A DNA stretch of 19,525 nt from JASJHI01 sp033791105 (lineage in GTDB: Bacteria > Actinomycetota > Acidimicrobiia > Acidimicrobiales > Ilumatobacteraceae), in the NCBI GenBank assembly GCA_033791105.1, contig JASJHI010000224.1, positions 1 through 19,525 of the forward strand, read 5' to 3'. The translations under genes and the position numbers were made by a program. This document shows positions 6,055 through 14,055 of the stretch, one piece after another. The notes beneath the pieces were generated by a model, which saw only the letters and a program-made list of their open reading frames with translations, had not been told where the DNA came from and searched no databases. The stretch's first letter is position 1. Each line of letters opens with the position of its first letter.

Positions 6055-7359
6055 TCAGCTGACGGCGAGACCGCCTTCGCGCGTTTCGGCCGCCAACCCT
6101 TCGCGGTGGGCCGGATGGGCGATCGAGATGAGGGCGTCCGCCCGCTCGGCGATCGTGCGACCCCGCAGTTCGGCGACACCCCACTCGGTGACGACCTTGT
6201 CGACCGTGTTCTTCGGGGTCGTCACCACATCACCTGCCGGGAGTCGCGGAACGATCTTCGACCGCCCGTCCGAGGTCGTCGAATGGAGCACGACGAATCC
6301 CTGGCCGCCGGCGGAGTACATCGCACCCCTGGCAAAGTCGTTCTGGCCGCCCGACGACGAGTAGTAGCGGCCGCCGATCGTCTCGGAGGCGCACTGACCC
6401 AGGAAATCGACCGACAAGGTCGCGTTGATCGACACGAAGTTGTGCTCCTGCGCGATGAGCCGCGGGTCGTTGACGTAGCGCACAGCGTGCAGTTCGACGG
6501 CGGTGTTCTCGTCGAGGAAGTCGTGGAGGCGGTTGGTTCCGAGTGCGAACGTGCCGACCGTCTTGGTGCGGTTGATCTGCTTGCGCACCCCGGTGACAAC
6601 ACCCCGCTCGATGAGATCGACGACACCGTCGGACAGCAGCTCGGTGTGGACACCGAGGTCGCGATGATCGCCGAGCGCGTCCATGATCGCGTTCGGGATC
6701 GCGCCGATCCCGGTCTGGATCGTCGCACCGTTGGGGATGCGTTCGGCAATGAGGGCGGCGATCCGCCGATCTTCGTCGCCGGATTCGCTCGGCGGCACCT
6801 CGAGCAGCGGTCGATCGGATCGGCACCAGCCGGCGACTTGCGAGTGATGGATCTGATTCCTGCCGAAGGTGCGCGGCATCGCCTCGGTGGCCTCGAGGAA
6901 GAATCGGGCCCTGCCGATGAAGCTGGCCACGTAGTCAGCGGACACGCCGAGCGAGAAGTACCCGTGCCGGTCCGGCAGTGACGCGGCGCAGACCACCAGC
7001 GGCTCGGGCGCGCGCGATCGCATCAGCGCATAGACCTCCGAGAAGTGCGCCGGGACGAGGCCGATGGTGCCCGCCGCGAAGTGCGGTCGGGTGATGTGCG
7101 ACAGGAAGTACGAAATGTGCCGTAACGAGTCCCCGTACACGCCGGCGAGATAGGGCCGTTCGTGCAGGACGTGCATCTGGTGGACGCGCACCCCGTCGAG
7201 GGCTCCGGCCGCAGCGGCTTGCTCGACGGCGTCGAGCACCGCGGTCGGCTCGCCATTGGCCAGCGGCACGATCAGTTGTGTCCCCGCGTCGATGAATCCG
7301 AGCACGCCGTCCGGCGAATCGGTGGGTGCGATCGCATCGCTGGTCGCCCTGGCACTCAT
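6055..7359 (-). CDS. Acetyl-CoA hydrolase/transferase family CoA-transferase
   Basis: 434 residues, ATG start eight bases after a TACCGT -10. The fold is that of family I CoA-transferases of the acetyl-CoA hydrolase/4-hydroxybutyrate CoA-transferase group. QTGIGAIPNAI (215-225) forms part of the CoA-binding core, GVHTEL carries the predicted catalytic Glu240 that forms the glutamyl-CoA intermediate, and GQCASE and SSGGQNDF follow in the C-terminal half. Length matches the family. The enzyme would move CoA between acetyl-CoA and a short carboxylate such as succinate, butyrate or 4-hydroxybutyrate; the acceptor cannot be told from sequence. The gene is divergent from glnS with 55 bases between them, and no pathway partner is adjacent, so the context does not narrow the substrate. 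Confidence 0.88.
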   Translation of the reverse strand: MSARATSDAIAPTDSPDGVLGFIDAGTQLIVPLANGEPTAVLDAVEQAAAAGALDGVRVHQMHVLHERPYLAGVYGDSLRHISYFLSHITRPHFAAGTIGLVPAHFSEVYALMRSRAPEPLVVCAASLPDRHGYFSLGVSADYVASFIGRARFFLEATEAMPRTFGRNQIHHSQVAGWCRSDRPLLEVPPSESGDEDRRIAALIAERIPNGATIQTGIGAIPNAIMDALGDHRDLGVHTELLSDGVVDLIERGVVTGVRKQINRTKTVGTFALGTNRLHDFLDENTAVELHAVRYVNDPRLIAQEHNFVSINATLSVDFLGQCASETIGGRYYSSSGGQNDFARGAMYSAGGQGFVVLHSTTSDGRSKIVPRLPAGDVVTTPKNTVDKVVTEWGVAELRGRTIAERADALISIAHPAHREGLAAETREGGLAVS

Positions 7360-7367
7360 GCGCGGTC

Positions 7368-7373
7368 ACGGTA
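7368..7373 (-). promoter_or_regulatory. -10 TACCGT of the CoA-transferase gene
   Basis: Minus-strand TACCGT is eight bases before the ATG at 7359, with no ribosome-binding site between. It is identical to the hexamer before the gene starting at 15466. Confidence 0.5.
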
Positions 7374-7399
7374 GCGCCCCGTTCGCCCGCGTCGATCGG

Positions 7400-7405
7400 C
7401 ATACT
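7400..7405 (+). promoter_or_regulatory. Weak -10-like CATACT before glnS
   Basis: CATACT keeps the A at position 2 and T at position 6 but not the first T. It is nine bases before the ATG at 7415. It shares a 55-base divergent promoter space with the CoA-transferase gene. Confidence 0.3.
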
Positions 7406-7414
7406 GGAGCGCCC

Positions 7415-9112
7415 ATGGGTGCACCAGACCAGACCTCCTCCGTCGCCAACATCGTGCGCGACGTGGTCCTTGCCGACAACGGAGCCGGCAGCTTCGGTGG
7501 CCGCGTGCAGACCAGGTTCCCGCCGGAACCGAACGGCTACCTCCACATCGGCCACGGCAAGGCGATCGCGGTCAACTTTCAGATCGCTGCCGAGTTCGGT
7601 GGAGTCTGCAATCTCCGATTCGACGACACGAATCCGGCCGCGGAGGAGACGAGCTTCGTCGAGGCGATCGTCGACGACCTCGCCTGGCTCGGTTTTCCGA
7701 TCGACGGTGCGCCGCTCTTCGCGAGCGACTACTTCCAGCAACTCTTCGAGTGGGCCGAACTGCTGATCACCGAGGGTCTTGCGTACGTCGACGAACAGGA
7801 CGGCGCGACCATCTCCGAGCAGCGCGGCGGCTACGGGCAGCCGGGCGTCGAGAGTCCGCACAGGGACCGTCCGACCGAGGAGAGCCTCGATCTGTTCCGG
7901 CGGATGCGTGCGGGGGAGTTCGCCGCCGGCAGCAGAGTCCTCCGGGCGAGGATCGACATGCAGCACGAGAACATGCAGCTTCGCGATCCGGTCATGTATC
8001 GCATCGTCGACGCCCCGCACCACCGCACCGGCGACGTCTGGCACGTCTATCCGACCTATGACTGGGCTCATGGGCAGAGCGACGCGATCGAGGGCGTCAC
8101 GCACTCGTTGTGCAGCCTCGAGTTCGACTCGCACCGTCCGCTCTACGACTGGTTCCTCGAACATCTTCCGCTTCCACACGATCAGCCGCGTCAGACCGAG
8201 TTCGCCCGACTCGAACTGACGCACACGATCACCTCGAAGCGCAAGCTCAGGAAACTCGTCGACGATGGGATCGTCGACGGCTGGGATGATCCACGGATGC
8301 CCACTCTGAGGGGGCTCCGCCGGCGCGGCTATCCCGCCTCCGCGATTCGCGATTTCCTCGATTTCATCGGCGTCTCGCGGACGAACAGCCGCAACGAGAT
8401 CGAGCTGCTCGAGTCGTTCGTGCGCAGCGAACTCAACCGTGTTGCACAGCGGCGCATGGCGGTGCTGCGTCCGCTGCGCGTCATCGTCACAAACTGGCCG
8501 ACCGATGCCCTGGGTGATCCTGTCGTCGAATGGGTCGAACTGAACAACAACCCCGAGAACCCCGCCGACGGAACCCGCACCGCACCGTTCTCTGGTGTGT
8601 TGCACATCGAGCGCGACGATTTCCGCGCAGATCCGCCCCCGAAGTACTTCCGTCTGAGCCCCGGTCGCGAGGTGCGGTTGCGTGGCGCGTTCTTCGTCAC
8701 CGCTCACGACTACATCACCGACGAAGCTGGTGAGGTCGTCGAAGTGCACGTCACGTACAACCCTGAGACGCGCGGCGGCAGCGCACCCGACGGCCGCAAG
8801 GTCAAGTCGACGATGCACTGGGTGTCGGCCGCCCACGCGGTCGATCTGACGGCTGCGCTCTACGACAGGTTGTTCACGGCCGAGGTCCCGGGCGAGGCCA
8901 CCGGTGAAGTGTTCGACGACCTCAACGCCGAGTCGCTCGAACTGCTGACCGGGTGCAAGGGTGAGCCGGCGCTGGCAGCCGTCGAGCCGGGCGAGGTCGT
9001 GCAGTTCGAGCGGCTCGGGTACTTCGCCGCGGACTCCAGGGAGCACGGTCTCTTCCACCGTACGGTCGGTCTGCGCGACGAGTGGGCGAACATCCAGAAG
9101 CGACGTGGCTGA
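7415..9112 (+). CDS. glnS: Glutaminyl-tRNA synthetase
   Basis: 565 residues, close to E. coli GlnRS (554). This class I synthetase joins glutamine to tRNA-Gln in the cytoplasm. Visible signatures are RFPPEPNGYLHIGHGKA with HIGH at 44-47, RFDDTNP (68-74), the GlnRS/GluRS-type segment YDWAHGQSDAIEGVTHSLCSLEF, and the KMSKS-like loop ITSKRK (272-277), followed by WDDPRMPTLRGLRRRGY as in true GlnRS. The C-terminal half has the beta-barrel anticodon-binding region. The start at 7415 is preferred because the open frame upstream overlaps the divergent promoter and has no conserved residues. Most actinobacteria lack GlnRS and make Gln-tRNA through GatCAB, so the gene may come from an old transfer; its composition now matches its neighbours. 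Confidence 0.95.
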   Translation: MGAPDQTSSVANIVRDVVLADNGAGSFGGRVQTRFPPEPNGYLHIGHGKAIAVNFQIAAEFGGVCNLRFDDTNPAAEETSFVEAIVDDLAWLGFPIDGAPLFASDYFQQLFEWAELLITEGLAYVDEQDGATISEQRGGYGQPGVESPHRDRPTEESLDLFRRMRAGEFAAGSRVLRARIDMQHENMQLRDPVMYRIVDAPHHRTGDVWHVYPTYDWAHGQSDAIEGVTHSLCSLEFDSHRPLYDWFLEHLPLPHDQPRQTEFARLELTHTITSKRKLRKLVDDGIVDGWDDPRMPTLRGLRRRGYPASAIRDFLDFIGVSRTNSRNEIELLESFVRSELNRVAQRRMAVLRPLRVIVTNWPTDALGDPVVEWVELNNNPENPADGTRTAPFSGVLHIERDDFRADPPPKYFRLSPGREVRLRGAFFVTAHDYITDEAGEVVEVHVTYNPETRGGSAPDGRKVKSTMHWVSAAHAVDLTAALYDRLFTAEVPGEATGEVFDDLNAESLELLTGCKGEPALAAVEPGEVVQFERLGYFAADSREHGLFHRTVGLRDEWANIQKRRG

Positions 9113-9141
9113 CCCGCGGCCCTACGGGTACTCCGCCCCGG

Positions 9142-9147
9142 TAGCTT
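9142..9147 (+). promoter_or_regulatory. -10 TAGCTT of the secreted arylsulfotransferase-like gene
   Basis: TAGCTT is eight bases before the ATG at 9156, in the 43-base gap after glnS. No ribosome-binding site is visible. It supports the ATG at 9156, which opens a signal peptide. Confidence 0.5.
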
Positions 9148-9155
9148 CCGTGTCG

Positions 9156-11888
9156 ATGCAGAGGCTTCGTTCGTTCGTTCTCGCCGGAGCACTCATGCTG
9201 TCGGTCGTGCCGATCGCGGTTGCGATCGACATCGCGGCCGGCGTGGACGGGCCTGCGACCGCGGCGGCGACCACCGATGTGTTCTGCGGTCAGCGTCCGG
9301 CGACCGAGCCGGCCCCCGTCGATCAACTCGAGAGCTTCGAGGGAATCAACCCCCTCCGTATCGTCGACACCAGGATCGGCACCGGAGGACTGGGGTCGGA
9401 GGTCGGTGCAGGGTGCACGTTGCGACTCGACATGAGTGCCGCAGCGATCCCGTCGGAGGCCGGGGCGGTCGCGCTGTCGGTCACCGCGGTCGCAGCCGTC
9501 GGTGGGTACTTCACGGTCTATCCGTGCGCAGCCGGGTTCCCGGAGACCTCGAATCTCAACGCTCGCGACGGCGTGCCCACCCCCAACCTTGTCGTCGCAG
9601 AACTCGACAGCTCGCGCGCCGTCTGCATCTTTTCCCAGCTGCGATCCGACCTCGTCATCGACCTCGTTGGATGGTGGGGTCCGGGACCTGACCGGTTCGC
9701 GTCGATCGTCCCGGAGCGGGCGTACGACACTCGCGAGCTCCCGGGTGGTGCTCGACTGCCCGCCCAGCACATTCGAAACGTGCCGATCGGCGGTCGCACG
9801 GTCCCGATCGAGGCGACGGCGGTCGTCGTGAACTTGACGGTGACGGGTGCGGCGAACGCGGGTTGGGTCCAGGCGTTCCCGTGCGGCAACGCCGCACCGT
9901 TGGCATCGAACCTGAACTATCTCGCTGACGAGCCCCGCGCGGTCGCCGCCATCGTGGGGCTCGGCGGAGCCGGCGCGGCGCGGGGAGAACTCTGCGTCCG
10001 ATCCTTCAGCGACGTCCACGTCGTGATCGTTGTCGTCGGCTACTACGCGCCTGCCCCGGAATTCGGCCCGAGCGCGTCGATCCAGACGCTCCGGGGTGAC
10101 CGGCTCGTCGACACGCGCAACGGCACCGGTGGACCGACGCGACGTTTCGCGGCAGGGGAGATCCGCAGAATCGACCCCGTCGCGGCGATGGCCGATGCGT
10201 CGCAGTCCTCGGCAGTGCTGCTCAATGTCATCGCCGTCGATCCGTCCCTGGGTGGATACCTCCGTGTGTATCCGTGCTCGTCCGACGAGCCGACCACGTC
10301 GTCGGTGAACTTCGTCGCACGTGAGAACGCCTCGAACCTCGTACCGGTCGAACTGTCGAGCACCCGCGAGGTGTGTATCTACGCGTACTCCGAGACCGAC
10401 GTCGTCGTCGACCTGTTCGGGGTCATGTCGGCGCCGGCGGGATCGCTCGCCGAGCGACTGTCGTTCAGCGAGCCCGTGTGGCCCCCGTACGTCGGGTCCG
10501 GCGGTGACCACGGGGTGGTCTGCGGTGCTGGTGTCACGAATCTGACGATGACGGTTGACGTGCTGCCTCGCGTGTCAGCGAAGATCGACGGAGTGCCGGC
10601 CGATGCGGTCGACATACCGTTGTCCGTCGTCGAGGATGACGTGACGACGGTGGAGCTGTCGCGCGGGTCGGAGCGCTCGACCCATCACTTCCGGTGCCTG
10701 CCGTCTGACTTCCCCCGGCTCGATGTCGAGCGGCCCGGTCAACCGGATCCGGGCTGGTACCTGACGACGTTTGGACAGAATTCACCCGATCCGTTGAGTG
10801 CTCGGTACACGGTGATCCTCGATGATCGCGGTGCACCGGTCTGGTACAAGCGCAACGACGTGCGGCTCCTCGATGCCAAGCTCACCTCGACCGGCTCGAT
10901 CTCGTTGAACCCGACCGGCCAGTTCTTCGGCACCCCCGCCGACGATGTGTCGCGCCGGTTCTACGACCTCGACGGCAACCTGCTCGCCGATCGCCGGATC
11001 CAGGATTCCTCGTTGCCAGTCGATCACCACGACCACATCGTCCTGCCCGGCGGCGGTTCCGCCTTCGTCAGCTATCCGTTGCGGCACGATGTCGACCTGA
11101 CGGGCCTCGGGCCAGACTTCAATGTCGACGACGCGGTTGTCGACGGTGCCATCGTCGAGACCGACACCGATGGAAACGTCACATGGCTGTGGAACTCCTC
11201 CGATCACTTCCCCGACGATGCGTCACAGTTCCCGCAGCGGTTCGCTCGCTACCCCTCCCCCGACGTCGTGACGAACGGCGGCGAGGTCGACATCGTTCAC
11301 ATCAACTCGATCGACCGGGTCGACGATGGGACGGGTGACTATGTCGTGTCGGCGCGCCATCTCGACACTGTCTTCCGGGTGTCGAGGGCGACCAGGCAGG
11401 TCGTCTGGACGCTCGGTCCCGCCATCTCGACCGACACTGGCGCCCAACGGCTGACGCCGGTCGGCGACCCCCTCGGCGGATCGATGCGTCAGCACGATGC
11501 TCGACTGCGCGACGGCGTCCTCACGATGTTCGACAACCGCACAGCGGCAACCACGGGGACGGCGCGCGCGGTCGCGTACGAGATCGACACCTCGGATGCA
11601 GATTCACAACAGTGGACCGCGACGATGCTCTGGGAGCGGCGGCGATCAGACGGTCTGGTGAGCGGCGCACTCGGCAGCGTGCGCGTCGGCCCGGACGGTG
11701 CCGTGCTGATCGACTGGGGCAACCCGCTCCAGCCGATGTTCGAGGAGCTCGACGCAGCAGGCGATCGTCTGCTCGCGATCTCTCAGGTGCCGTCGGGCAA
11801 CTCGTACCGCATCGTCAAGTATCCGGCGTCGACGTTCGACCGCGACACGTTGCGCGCGAAGGCCGGCGGCGACCTCGACGTGCCCTGA
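9156..11888 (+). CDS. Secreted multidomain protein: three VDTR repeats plus arylsulfotransferase-like propeller
   Basis: 910 residues. The ATG at 9156 gives a clean signal peptide (MQRLRSFVLAGALMLSVV, probable cleavage near residue 23-24). Three related domains of about 110 residues follow at about 65-174, 184-298 and 310-424. Each begins with an (V/Y)DTR motif (first and third with GTGG), has a YPC or FPC strand and a later Cys, and ends in a D-V/I-V-V-type strand. A beta-sandwich at about 434-515 with Cys456 and Cys514 links to a propeller (525-893) like the arylsulfotransferase (ASST) family, with histidine motifs VDHHDHI (622-628), VHINSID (714-720) and MRQHDAR (777-783). ASST enzymes move sulfate between phenols, with a transient sulfated histidine. 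The repeats are found on exported actinobacterial proteins and may bind cell wall or glycan. Enzyme activity is inferred. Confidence 0.8.
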   Translation: MQRLRSFVLAGALMLSVVPIAVAIDIAAGVDGPATAAATTDVFCGQRPATEPAPVDQLESFEGINPLRIVDTRIGTGGLGSEVGAGCTLRLDMSAAAIPSEAGAVALSVTAVAAVGGYFTVYPCAAGFPETSNLNARDGVPTPNLVVAELDSSRAVCIFSQLRSDLVIDLVGWWGPGPDRFASIVPERAYDTRELPGGARLPAQHIRNVPIGGRTVPIEATAVVVNLTVTGAANAGWVQAFPCGNAAPLASNLNYLADEPRAVAAIVGLGGAGAARGELCVRSFSDVHVVIVVVGYYAPAPEFGPSASIQTLRGDRLVDTRNGTGGPTRRFAAGEIRRIDPVAAMADASQSSAVLLNVIAVDPSLGGYLRVYPCSSDEPTTSSVNFVARENASNLVPVELSSTREVCIYAYSETDVVVDLFGVMSAPAGSLAERLSFSEPVWPPYVGSGGDHGVVCGAGVTNLTMTVDVLPRVSAKIDGVPADAVDIPLSVVEDDVTTVELSRGSERSTHHFRCLPSDFPRLDVERPGQPDPGWYLTTFGQNSPDPLSARYTVILDDRGAPVWYKRNDVRLLDAKLTSTGSISLNPTGQFFGTPADDVSRRFYDLDGNLLADRRIQDSSLPVDHHDHIVLPGGGSAFVSYPLRHDVDLTGLGPDFNVDDAVVDGAIVETDTDGNVTWLWNSSDHFPDDASQFPQRFARYPSPDVVTNGGEVDIVHINSIDRVDDGTGDYVVSARHLDTVFRVSRATRQVVWTLGPAISTDTGAQRLTPVGDPLGGSMRQHDARLRDGVLTMFDNRTAATTGTARAVAYEIDTSDADSQQWTATMLWERRRSDGLVSGALGSVRVGPDGAVLIDWGNPLQPMFEELDAAGDRLLAISQVPSGNSYRIVKYPASTFDRDTLRAKAGGDLDVP

Positions 11889-11902
11889 CGCCGCGTTCGC
11901 AG

Positions 11903-11918
11903 GGTCGATCAGTCGACC
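11903..11918. terminator. GGTCGA/TCGACC hairpin at converging stop codons
   Basis: GGTCGA (11903-11908), loop TCAG, TCGACC (11913-11918): a perfect 6-bp stem with a 4-base loop in the 20-base gap between converging genes; the loop holds the stop of the minus-strand gene. No T-run. A bidirectional terminator is plausible. Confidence 0.4.
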
Positions 11919-12811
11919 TCGAGGGGGAGCAGAACCTCGGCGGCTTCGGCCAGGTGGGCCGTCCAGTTCTCTGCCGAACCCGGCTCGTCGACCGGGAGCA
12001 CGACGAACTTCGACGTGCCGACATCGACGAAGTCGGAGATCAGTGCGGTGAGCTGATCCCACGACGACGGCACGATACGACTCACGTCGTCGATGTCCGG
12101 GCGCCGTCTCGCGAGGAGGGAGAGCAGCTGGTCGGGGACGTCGCCGAACGTGTAGGGGATCAACACGCCGTAGTGGTCGTCTTCGATCTCTCGGTCGTTC
12201 TCTCTGCACACCCGCTCGATCTCGATCCGGCCCGCGGCGAGATCCTCGGGGAGCACGAACGAGGGGAGCCAGCCATCGGCGACCCGTCCGATGCGGCGGA
12301 GCTCCGATGGGGCGTAGCCGCCGAGCCAGACATCCATCCGCTTCGGACGCGGGAGCACGCGCACCCCGGCGTAGTGGAAACGGTCGCCGTCGTGATCGAA
12401 CGGTTCACCGGTCCAGCACTTCTTCATCACCTCGAGTGTCTCGTTGAAGAGCGCTGCGCGTTCGCCACGCTCGACCCCGAACGCCTGCTGCTCGATCGGG
12501 TCGACCGCCCCGAGACCGAAGGCGGGCAGCAATCTCCCGCCCGACATGGTCGCCAACGTGGCGAGTTCCTTCGCGAGCACCACGGGGTTGCGGCCGGGGA
12601 GCACCAACACCGACATTCCGAACTTGAGTTGTGTTGTACGGCCGGCGGCGTATGCCATCGCGACGATCGGGTCGGGCGCTTCGCCGCTGATTCGTTCGGA
12701 GAGCCACAGCGAGTCGAACTCGAGTTCCTCCAGCGCATCGACGACCGTGCCGAACGTCTCGTCGTGCAACCGCGTGCGAGTTCCGAGTCCGTATCCGATG
12801 CGTACCTTCAC
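11909..12811 (-). CDS. LLM-class F420-dependent oxidoreductase
   Basis: 300 residues, GTG start (GTG AAG GTA CGC), six bases after a -10-like CAGAAT. The bacterial luciferase-like (LLM) TIM barrel is evident: MKVRIGYGLG first strand, FDSLWLSERISGEAPDP, the LKFGMSVLVLPGRNPVVLAKELATL block typical of the family, and GGRLLPAFGLG. LLM enzymes of this length in actinobacteria usually use coenzyme F420 for hydride transfer to or from alcohols, imines or lipids; FMN use cannot be excluded. The substrate is unknown. It faces the secreted ASST-like gene tail to tail. A small membrane-protein gene lies 61 bases upstream on the same strand, but nothing links the two functionally. Confidence 0.88.
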   Translation of the reverse strand: MKVRIGYGLGTRTRLHDETFGTVVDALEELEFDSLWLSERISGEAPDPIVAMAYAAGRTTQLKFGMSVLVLPGRNPVVLAKELATLATMSGGRLLPAFGLGAVDPIEQQAFGVERGERAALFNETLEVMKKCWTGEPFDHDGDRFHYAGVRVLPRPKRMDVWLGGYAPSELRRIGRVADGWLPSFVLPEDLAAGRIEIERVCRENDREIEDDHYGVLIPYTFGDVPDQLLSLLARRRPDIDDVSRIVPSSWDQLTALISDFVDVGTSKFVVLPVDEPGSAENWTAHLAEAAEVLLPLEVD

Positions 12812-12817
12812 GTCAGG

Positions 12818-12823
12818 ATTCTG
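12818..12823 (-). promoter_or_regulatory. -10-like CAGAAT, leaderless start of the LLM gene
   Basis: Minus-strand CAGAAT is six bases before the GTG at 12811. It departs from TANNNT at the first base only. No ribosome-binding site is present. Confidence 0.35.
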
Positions 12824-12872
12824 GCACGTGGCGATCCGGGCACGTCAGGATCGGCGTGGGGCAAGCCGGGGA

Positions 12873-13121
12873 TCAGGCGATTGGAAGCGCCCGCTGGTGT
12901 GCCTTGCCGGCATGGGCCATCGGCTGTTCGCGGAGACGGCCCGTGCGGATCCAGCTCGCCGCGAACGCGACGATGATCACGGGGAGCACGATCGCTGCGT
13001 GCGGAACATCGCCGAGCGAACTCACGGCGATCGCAAAGATCACTGCCGCGATCGACGCGCTGACGGCGAGCCGCACGGCTGCGACCCAAGTGCGATGCTC
13101 GAGTTCCATGCGTTCCTGCAT
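12873..13121 (-). CDS. Small two-span membrane protein of unknown function
   Basis: 82 residues. Two hydrophobic stretches, about 12-34 and 40-58, are joined by a short SLGDVPH loop, and basic residues follow the second (RTGRLREQ), which suggests both ends face the cytoplasm. No family is recognised. The start is uncertain: the ATG at 13121 gives MQERMELEH, while the ATG at 13109 is seven bases after a minus-strand TATGCA, which is nearly a TANNNT -10, and would match the leaderless pattern of its neighbours. The regular hydrophobic pattern favours a real gene over a chance frame. Confidence 0.55.
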   Translation of the reverse strand: MQERMELEHRTWVAAVRLAVSASIAAVIFAIAVSSLGDVPHAAIVLPVIIVAFAASWIRTGRLREQPMAHAGKAHQRALPIA

Positions 13122-13215
13122 ACACGTGCATCGGCACGCAGAGCCGGACGTGTTCAGCTCTTCGCGTAGTTGTCACGCGACCGCAGCGTTCGACACGCGA
13201 TCGCGCGGGTTCGGA

Positions 13216-13235
13216 CGCGGATCGTAGAGTCCGCG
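13216..13235. promoter_or_regulatory. 6-bp inverted repeat over the SDR-gene -10
   Basis: CGCGGA (13216-13221) and TCCGCG (13230-13235) are complementary and flank eight bases that include most of the -10 TAGAGT (13225-13230). It ends two bases before the ATG. Possible operator; chance is also possible at this GC level. Confidence 0.35.
13225..13230 (+). promoter_or_regulatory. -10 TAGAGT, leaderless start of the SDR gene
   Basis: TAGAGT matches TANNNT and is seven bases before the ATG at 13238, with no ribosome-binding site. Confidence 0.55.
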
Positions 13236-13237
13236 CC

Positions 13238-14035
13238 ATGTCCGAAGACCCCTCCCACCAACTCCGCCATCCCGCGGCAGCCCTCGACCTGTTCCGACTC
13301 GACGGTCGGACCGCCATCGTCACGGGCGCATCTTCGGGTCTGGGTGATCGCTTCGCCCGGGTCCTGCACGGCGTCGGCGCGAACGTGGTCCTCGCGGCGC
13401 GTCGCGTCGATCGACTCGAACGGCTCAGTGCCGAGCTGCCGGACTCGTTCGTCGTCGGTACGGACCTGTCGGACGAGAACGAACGCGAGCACCTCGTCCG
13501 TGCGGCGACCGACCGTTTCGGTGGCGCCGATGTGCTGGTCAACAATGCCGGGATCGGGGCGACCCTGCCCATCGAGCAGGAACGTCTCGATCAGTTCCGG
13601 CTGGCGATGGAGGTCAACGTCACCGCGATCTGGCATCTCTCCAAGCTCTGCGCGCCGGGGATGATCGAGCGGGGCGGCGGCTCGATCGTGAACATCGCCT
13701 CGATGCTCGGTCATGTCGGCTCCACGCCGATCAAACAGGCCGACTACTGCGCGAGCAAGGGTGCCGTCGTGAACCTCACCCGCGAGCTCGCCCTGCAGTG
13801 GGCGCGCAGGGGGATCAGGGTGAACGCGCTGTGCCCAGGTTGGTTTCCGACCGAGATGACGGCCGACATGGTCGACGACGAGGCCAGCGAACGGTTCATC
13901 GGCGCGAACTCGCCGATTCCGCGGATGGGCGAGCTGCACGAGCTCGACGGCGCTCTGTTGCTTCTCGCGAGCCGCGCCGGTTCGTTCATCACCGGTCAGA
14001 GCGTGATCGTCGACGGAGGCTGGACCGCTCGCTGA
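13238..14035 (+). CDS. Short-chain dehydrogenase/reductase (classical SDR)
   Basis: 265 residues, standard length for a classical SDR. Cofactor loop TGASSGLG is at 29-36, NNAG at 102-105, and the catalytic set Ser155, Tyr170 and Lys174 (YCASK) is complete, with Asn127 of the tetrad (VNVTA). The C terminus ends in the family pattern GQSVIVDGGW. An AARR segment after the second strand suggests NADP(H) preference. It reduces a ketone or oxidises an alcohol; the substrate cannot be told, although gluconate 5-dehydrogenase-like and 3-oxoacyl reductase-like enzymes share this layout. The gene converges with a flavin disulfide oxidoreductase across an 18-base gap, so the two are not co-transcribed. 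Confidence 0.92.
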   Translation: MSEDPSHQLRHPAAALDLFRLDGRTAIVTGASSGLGDRFARVLHGVGANVVLAARRVDRLERLSAELPDSFVVGTDLSDENEREHLVRAATDRFGGADVLVNNAGIGATLPIEQERLDQFRLAMEVNVTAIWHLSKLCAPGMIERGGGSIVNIASMLGHVGSTPIKQADYCASKGAVVNLTRELALQWARRGIRVNALCPGWFPTEMTADMVDDEASERFIGANSPIPRMGELHELDGALLLLASRAGSFITGQSVIVDGGWTAR

Positions 14036-14036
14036 A

Positions 14037-14055
14037 GACCGTAGCTCTGGCGGTC
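14037..14055. terminator. Small hairpin at converging stop codons
   Basis: GACCG (14037-14041) and CGGTC (14051-14055) pair across nine bases and overlap the stop of the minus-strand gene. It is short and has no T-run. It is the third of three tail-to-tail junctions that carry an inverted repeat. Confidence 0.3.

Noticed and set aside
4365..6060. Iron-box operator linking the DtxR-type repressor to the PhoX-like gene
   Set aside because: No AT-rich palindrome of the IdeR/DtxR type was found in either upstream region.
4677..6062. 461-residue open frame on the plus strand
   Set aside because: Antisense to the PhoX-like gene, whose Tat signal, ribosome-binding site and family motifs are clear.
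6935..9058. 707-residue open frame on the minus strand opposite glnS
   Set aside because: It is a shadow of glnS with no recognisable domain, and it overlaps the CoA-transferase start.
11612..12976. 454-residue open frame on the plus strand
   Set aside because: It overlaps the end of the secreted ASST-like gene and the whole antisense of the LLM gene; no domain is visible.
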